Assembly: GCA_022453515.1 (NCBI GenBank)
Contig: JAJNNY010000036.1
Location: 306,825-370,824 of the forward strand
DNA from: Astrocystis sublimbata
Lineage: Eukaryota; Ascomycota; Sordariomycetes; Xylariales; Xylariaceae
Length of the DNA: 64,000 nucleotides
Direction: 5' to 3'
The translations under genes and the position numbers were made by a program. Positions 61,727 through 64,000 of this stretch are shown in pieces (position 1 is the stretch's first letter; the number at the start of each line of letters is the position of its first letter). The notes under the pieces were generated by a model. The model was not told where the DNA came from and ran no database searches. It saw nothing but the letters and a program-made list of their open reading frames with translations.

Positions 61727-64000
61727 GATGTCGCGGAAATTGCAGTGAGGAGCAATTGCCTCACGCGATGATGCTGTCTCTGAATTTGTGTCTCTTCAAC
61801 GAGTGGCAAGTCAATATATAGGAAAATAGAGCCAATCCCCTAAGACCTGTTTGGAAGTTGCGTCACATCACACGCAGAAGAGAGTTCAGAGTTCTGCCGG
61901 GCTCCGATCTTCGGGGAAGAGGGGCACTGGGGCACTGTGCCCCCCCCCCCCGGCAGATCTAGGGCTGAACAGAATCGTTCCTGTACGGGCAGCGACACAG
62001 TGTTTCAGACGGTGTCATCAGACTGTGCATCCAAACACACCAGCCCGCCTCTCGCTCACCAACTCCGCTCACCTACATCATGCTCAGCTCATGACAAAGC
62101 AGCAATGCACTCTTATTTCTTCGGTTTCCGAGACACGAACACGGTTTGCGAAAATGCGCGTTTTGTAATTGGCCATCCTGTCCGACATAATTCCACGTGG
62201 CCGGCATGAATTGCTGCACTGAATGAGGTAAAATAAGCCAATGCGTCTCTCCGACGCTTCTGCTTCACACCTCACAATGCTGGAATCTGAACGTCGCAAA
62301 TTGTAGCTCGCCAGCTGGCACACCTCGGTTATATCTGGAATGAATTGCCATATGATGAGTGCACGTAGCTCCTGAGCACAAAGTCATCGCAGCTCTGATA
62401 TCCCGAGTAGTGGAAAGGCTATCTGCTGATATTGAAGAGAGATAATGCTGCTATGAGATATTAAACATGTTTACAGATCCCAAGAAGATTGTAGCCTTGA
62501 ACGACAGGCAACAAGAGGGTTAAATGGCTACTACATTTCTTTCACACTGTCTTCTCCGGCATCAGGCTCATTGCTCATAATCTGAACACTTTGTGACAGT
62601 GATTCCATCCTAGACCAGGAATAGTGTTGTGAAAGAAAGAGATTGGGTCGACTTTGGAATTGCGCAATGTGTACCAGGACGGATTCCAAGAGCTGCGTCC
62701 CTGGTCCAAGAGGAAACTTCGAGTGAACTCTCGGAGTTCATTTCTACCAACATAGACTCACAAGTCACAAGAGAACCACTGTGAGAAGGCAGCGTCATAA
62801 AGATGCTGATCAAAAAGTCAATCTCACACACAACCCAGAAATCGCGAGGTTGAGCCAGGTTTGTCTAAGGCACTGAAAAATCATCCAGTTTTCATATATG
62901 AAGGATTCCCCGAGAATGAATCTTGTAAAACAGATCTCCTCTTATAAACCTAGCAAGAGACAGAATAATAGTTTCATATTCACGTTATGAGGGCGAAGCT
63001 AGGGTGCAGGCATTCATGAGGAGGAAGCTTCGAAGACGCGGAAGGATAATGACGATGGCGAGTCGCAGAAATACATCAGTGAAAATACTTTGATCAATAT
63101 CATCACTCATTTGGGCTCTCTGAGTCCATAATGATTAAGGCGTACCATGTCATTAGAACAGAGAATCAGGTTGTCCGGAGCATGCCTCATTCATATACTA
63201 CTAGTAATCTAGCCCTAGGTACCCTGCAGATGGATTGACGCTGCTATCAACATTGTCATATGTATGCGTAGGTAGGTCCGAGGTTTCAGAAATATCTTAC
63301 CTCTTGGTGCTGACTCGCTTGAACCCCCAACCCTGGTCACGGGCCAGTATTTAATTACCTACACGAAATCCACTAAATACTATCCAATCGATTGGGTCCG
63401 TCGTAGGGCAGCTCTCTGACTAAAAGTAAGCTCTAAACTCCTTACGGCATCGTACTAAATTTGTATCATGGTTTCAGCGTCTAGCGATCATACCAATGTA
63501 ACGTCAGCGCTTGAAAGAGAGATGCCTGGCCGGGAGCTGGATAAGCCAGCGCACGAGACAGTTCCTGCGACCCGCAAGACCATGGAATCTTCCGCTCAAA
63601 TCAGCTAACGGTGAGATCTCGAATGGCTTGGGTGGTCCAATACGTTGCCTATCACGGACATAGCGTTGACGGCACATTTGAAAGCGGGTGTTCCTTCAAA
63701 TGGCCCTGCGTGTATATGTACACGAAGTCGGCTATTCACCAAGAGAACAAGGCAGAGAAACTCTTGGCTGGGCCAAGCACGCCGCTCGCGCGCGATTAAA
63801 AGCGGTAGAGCGGCTGTTTCTCTAAATGATTCCCGCATGATCTAGACATCGTAGGACCTGACCTCTGACCTCGAAAGGAAATTAGCGTAATCATTGTGGC
63901 CGAGTCCTAGGAAAAAGCCCTTTTTCCCTCTGTTTAGGATGGTTTGATGCACTGACCTTACCCAAGTAGGTAAGATTAGTCAGTATGTCCAAGATCTGCT
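61727..64000. other. Intergenic stretch of about 2.3 kb to the window end
   Basis: Promoter side of the Lys2-like gene. It contains a C12 run. No frame encodes the missing Lys2 N-terminal region or any recognised domain on either strand. Confidence 0.45.
61940..61951. repeat. C12 homopolymer
   Basis: Twelve consecutive C on the plus strand, about 215 bases upstream of the Lys2-like start; prone to sequencing error. Confidence 0.85.

Overview
This window looks like nuclear DNA of a filamentous ascomycete (Pezizomycotina). The genes carry short GT-AG introns of about 50-125 bp with CTAAC-like branch sites. The gene set is typical of such fungi: a Zn2Cys6 regulator, an HMT1-type ABC transporter, a PMP3 proteolipid with an extended tail, a fungal NIPA transporter and a Lys2-type A-T-R reductase. 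Intergenic DNA is long and carries microsatellites. Species and order cannot be fixed from the sequence alone. All exon structures were worked out by reading splice sites and reading frames by eye; no alignment or search was run.

Layout. 0-10 kb holds housekeeping genes: the 3' end of one gene, a conserved unknown four-exon gene with an in-frame upstream ORF, PMP3 (minus) divergent from the splicing helicase PRP22 (plus). 10-14 kb has a small secreted protein, a degenerate tRNA-like Pol III unit and a weak small ORF. 14-19 kb has a MYND-finger protein, an aldo/keto reductase and an unknown polar protein. 19-34 kb is an accessory metabolic stretch: aldehyde dehydrogenase, GH5 glucanase with a CBM_X2-like region, intronless DyP peroxidase, hotdog thioesterase, 2OG-Fe(II) oxygenase divergent from a Zn2Cys6 regulator, and an FAD monooxygenase. 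A 9-bp motif, CGGCAAATT, occurs twice in the regulator/oxygenase promoter region and twice upstream of the monooxygenase, suggesting a small regulon. 34-49 kb has tRNA-Glu(UUC), a NIPA-type transporter, a type II membrane glycosyltransferase-like protein, an arylamine N-acetyltransferase and the co-chaperone SGT2, whose first coding exon is only the ATG. 49-53 kb is an HMT1-like vacuolar ABC transporter with an unusual RG-rich tail. A gene-poor, microsatellite-bearing stretch of almost 5 kb follows, then a Lys2-like adenylation-thiolation-reductase enzyme (57.9-61.7 kb), then about 2.3 kb without a recognisable gene.

The most striking observation is in the Lys2-like gene. The conserved adenylation motif GLAEGYLNDPE is split by a 53-bp segment that starts ATAAGT, ends TTTAC and has a CTAAC branch site. 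The frame and the protein family consensus are restored only if it is removed, so it reads as a rare U2-type AT-AC intron.
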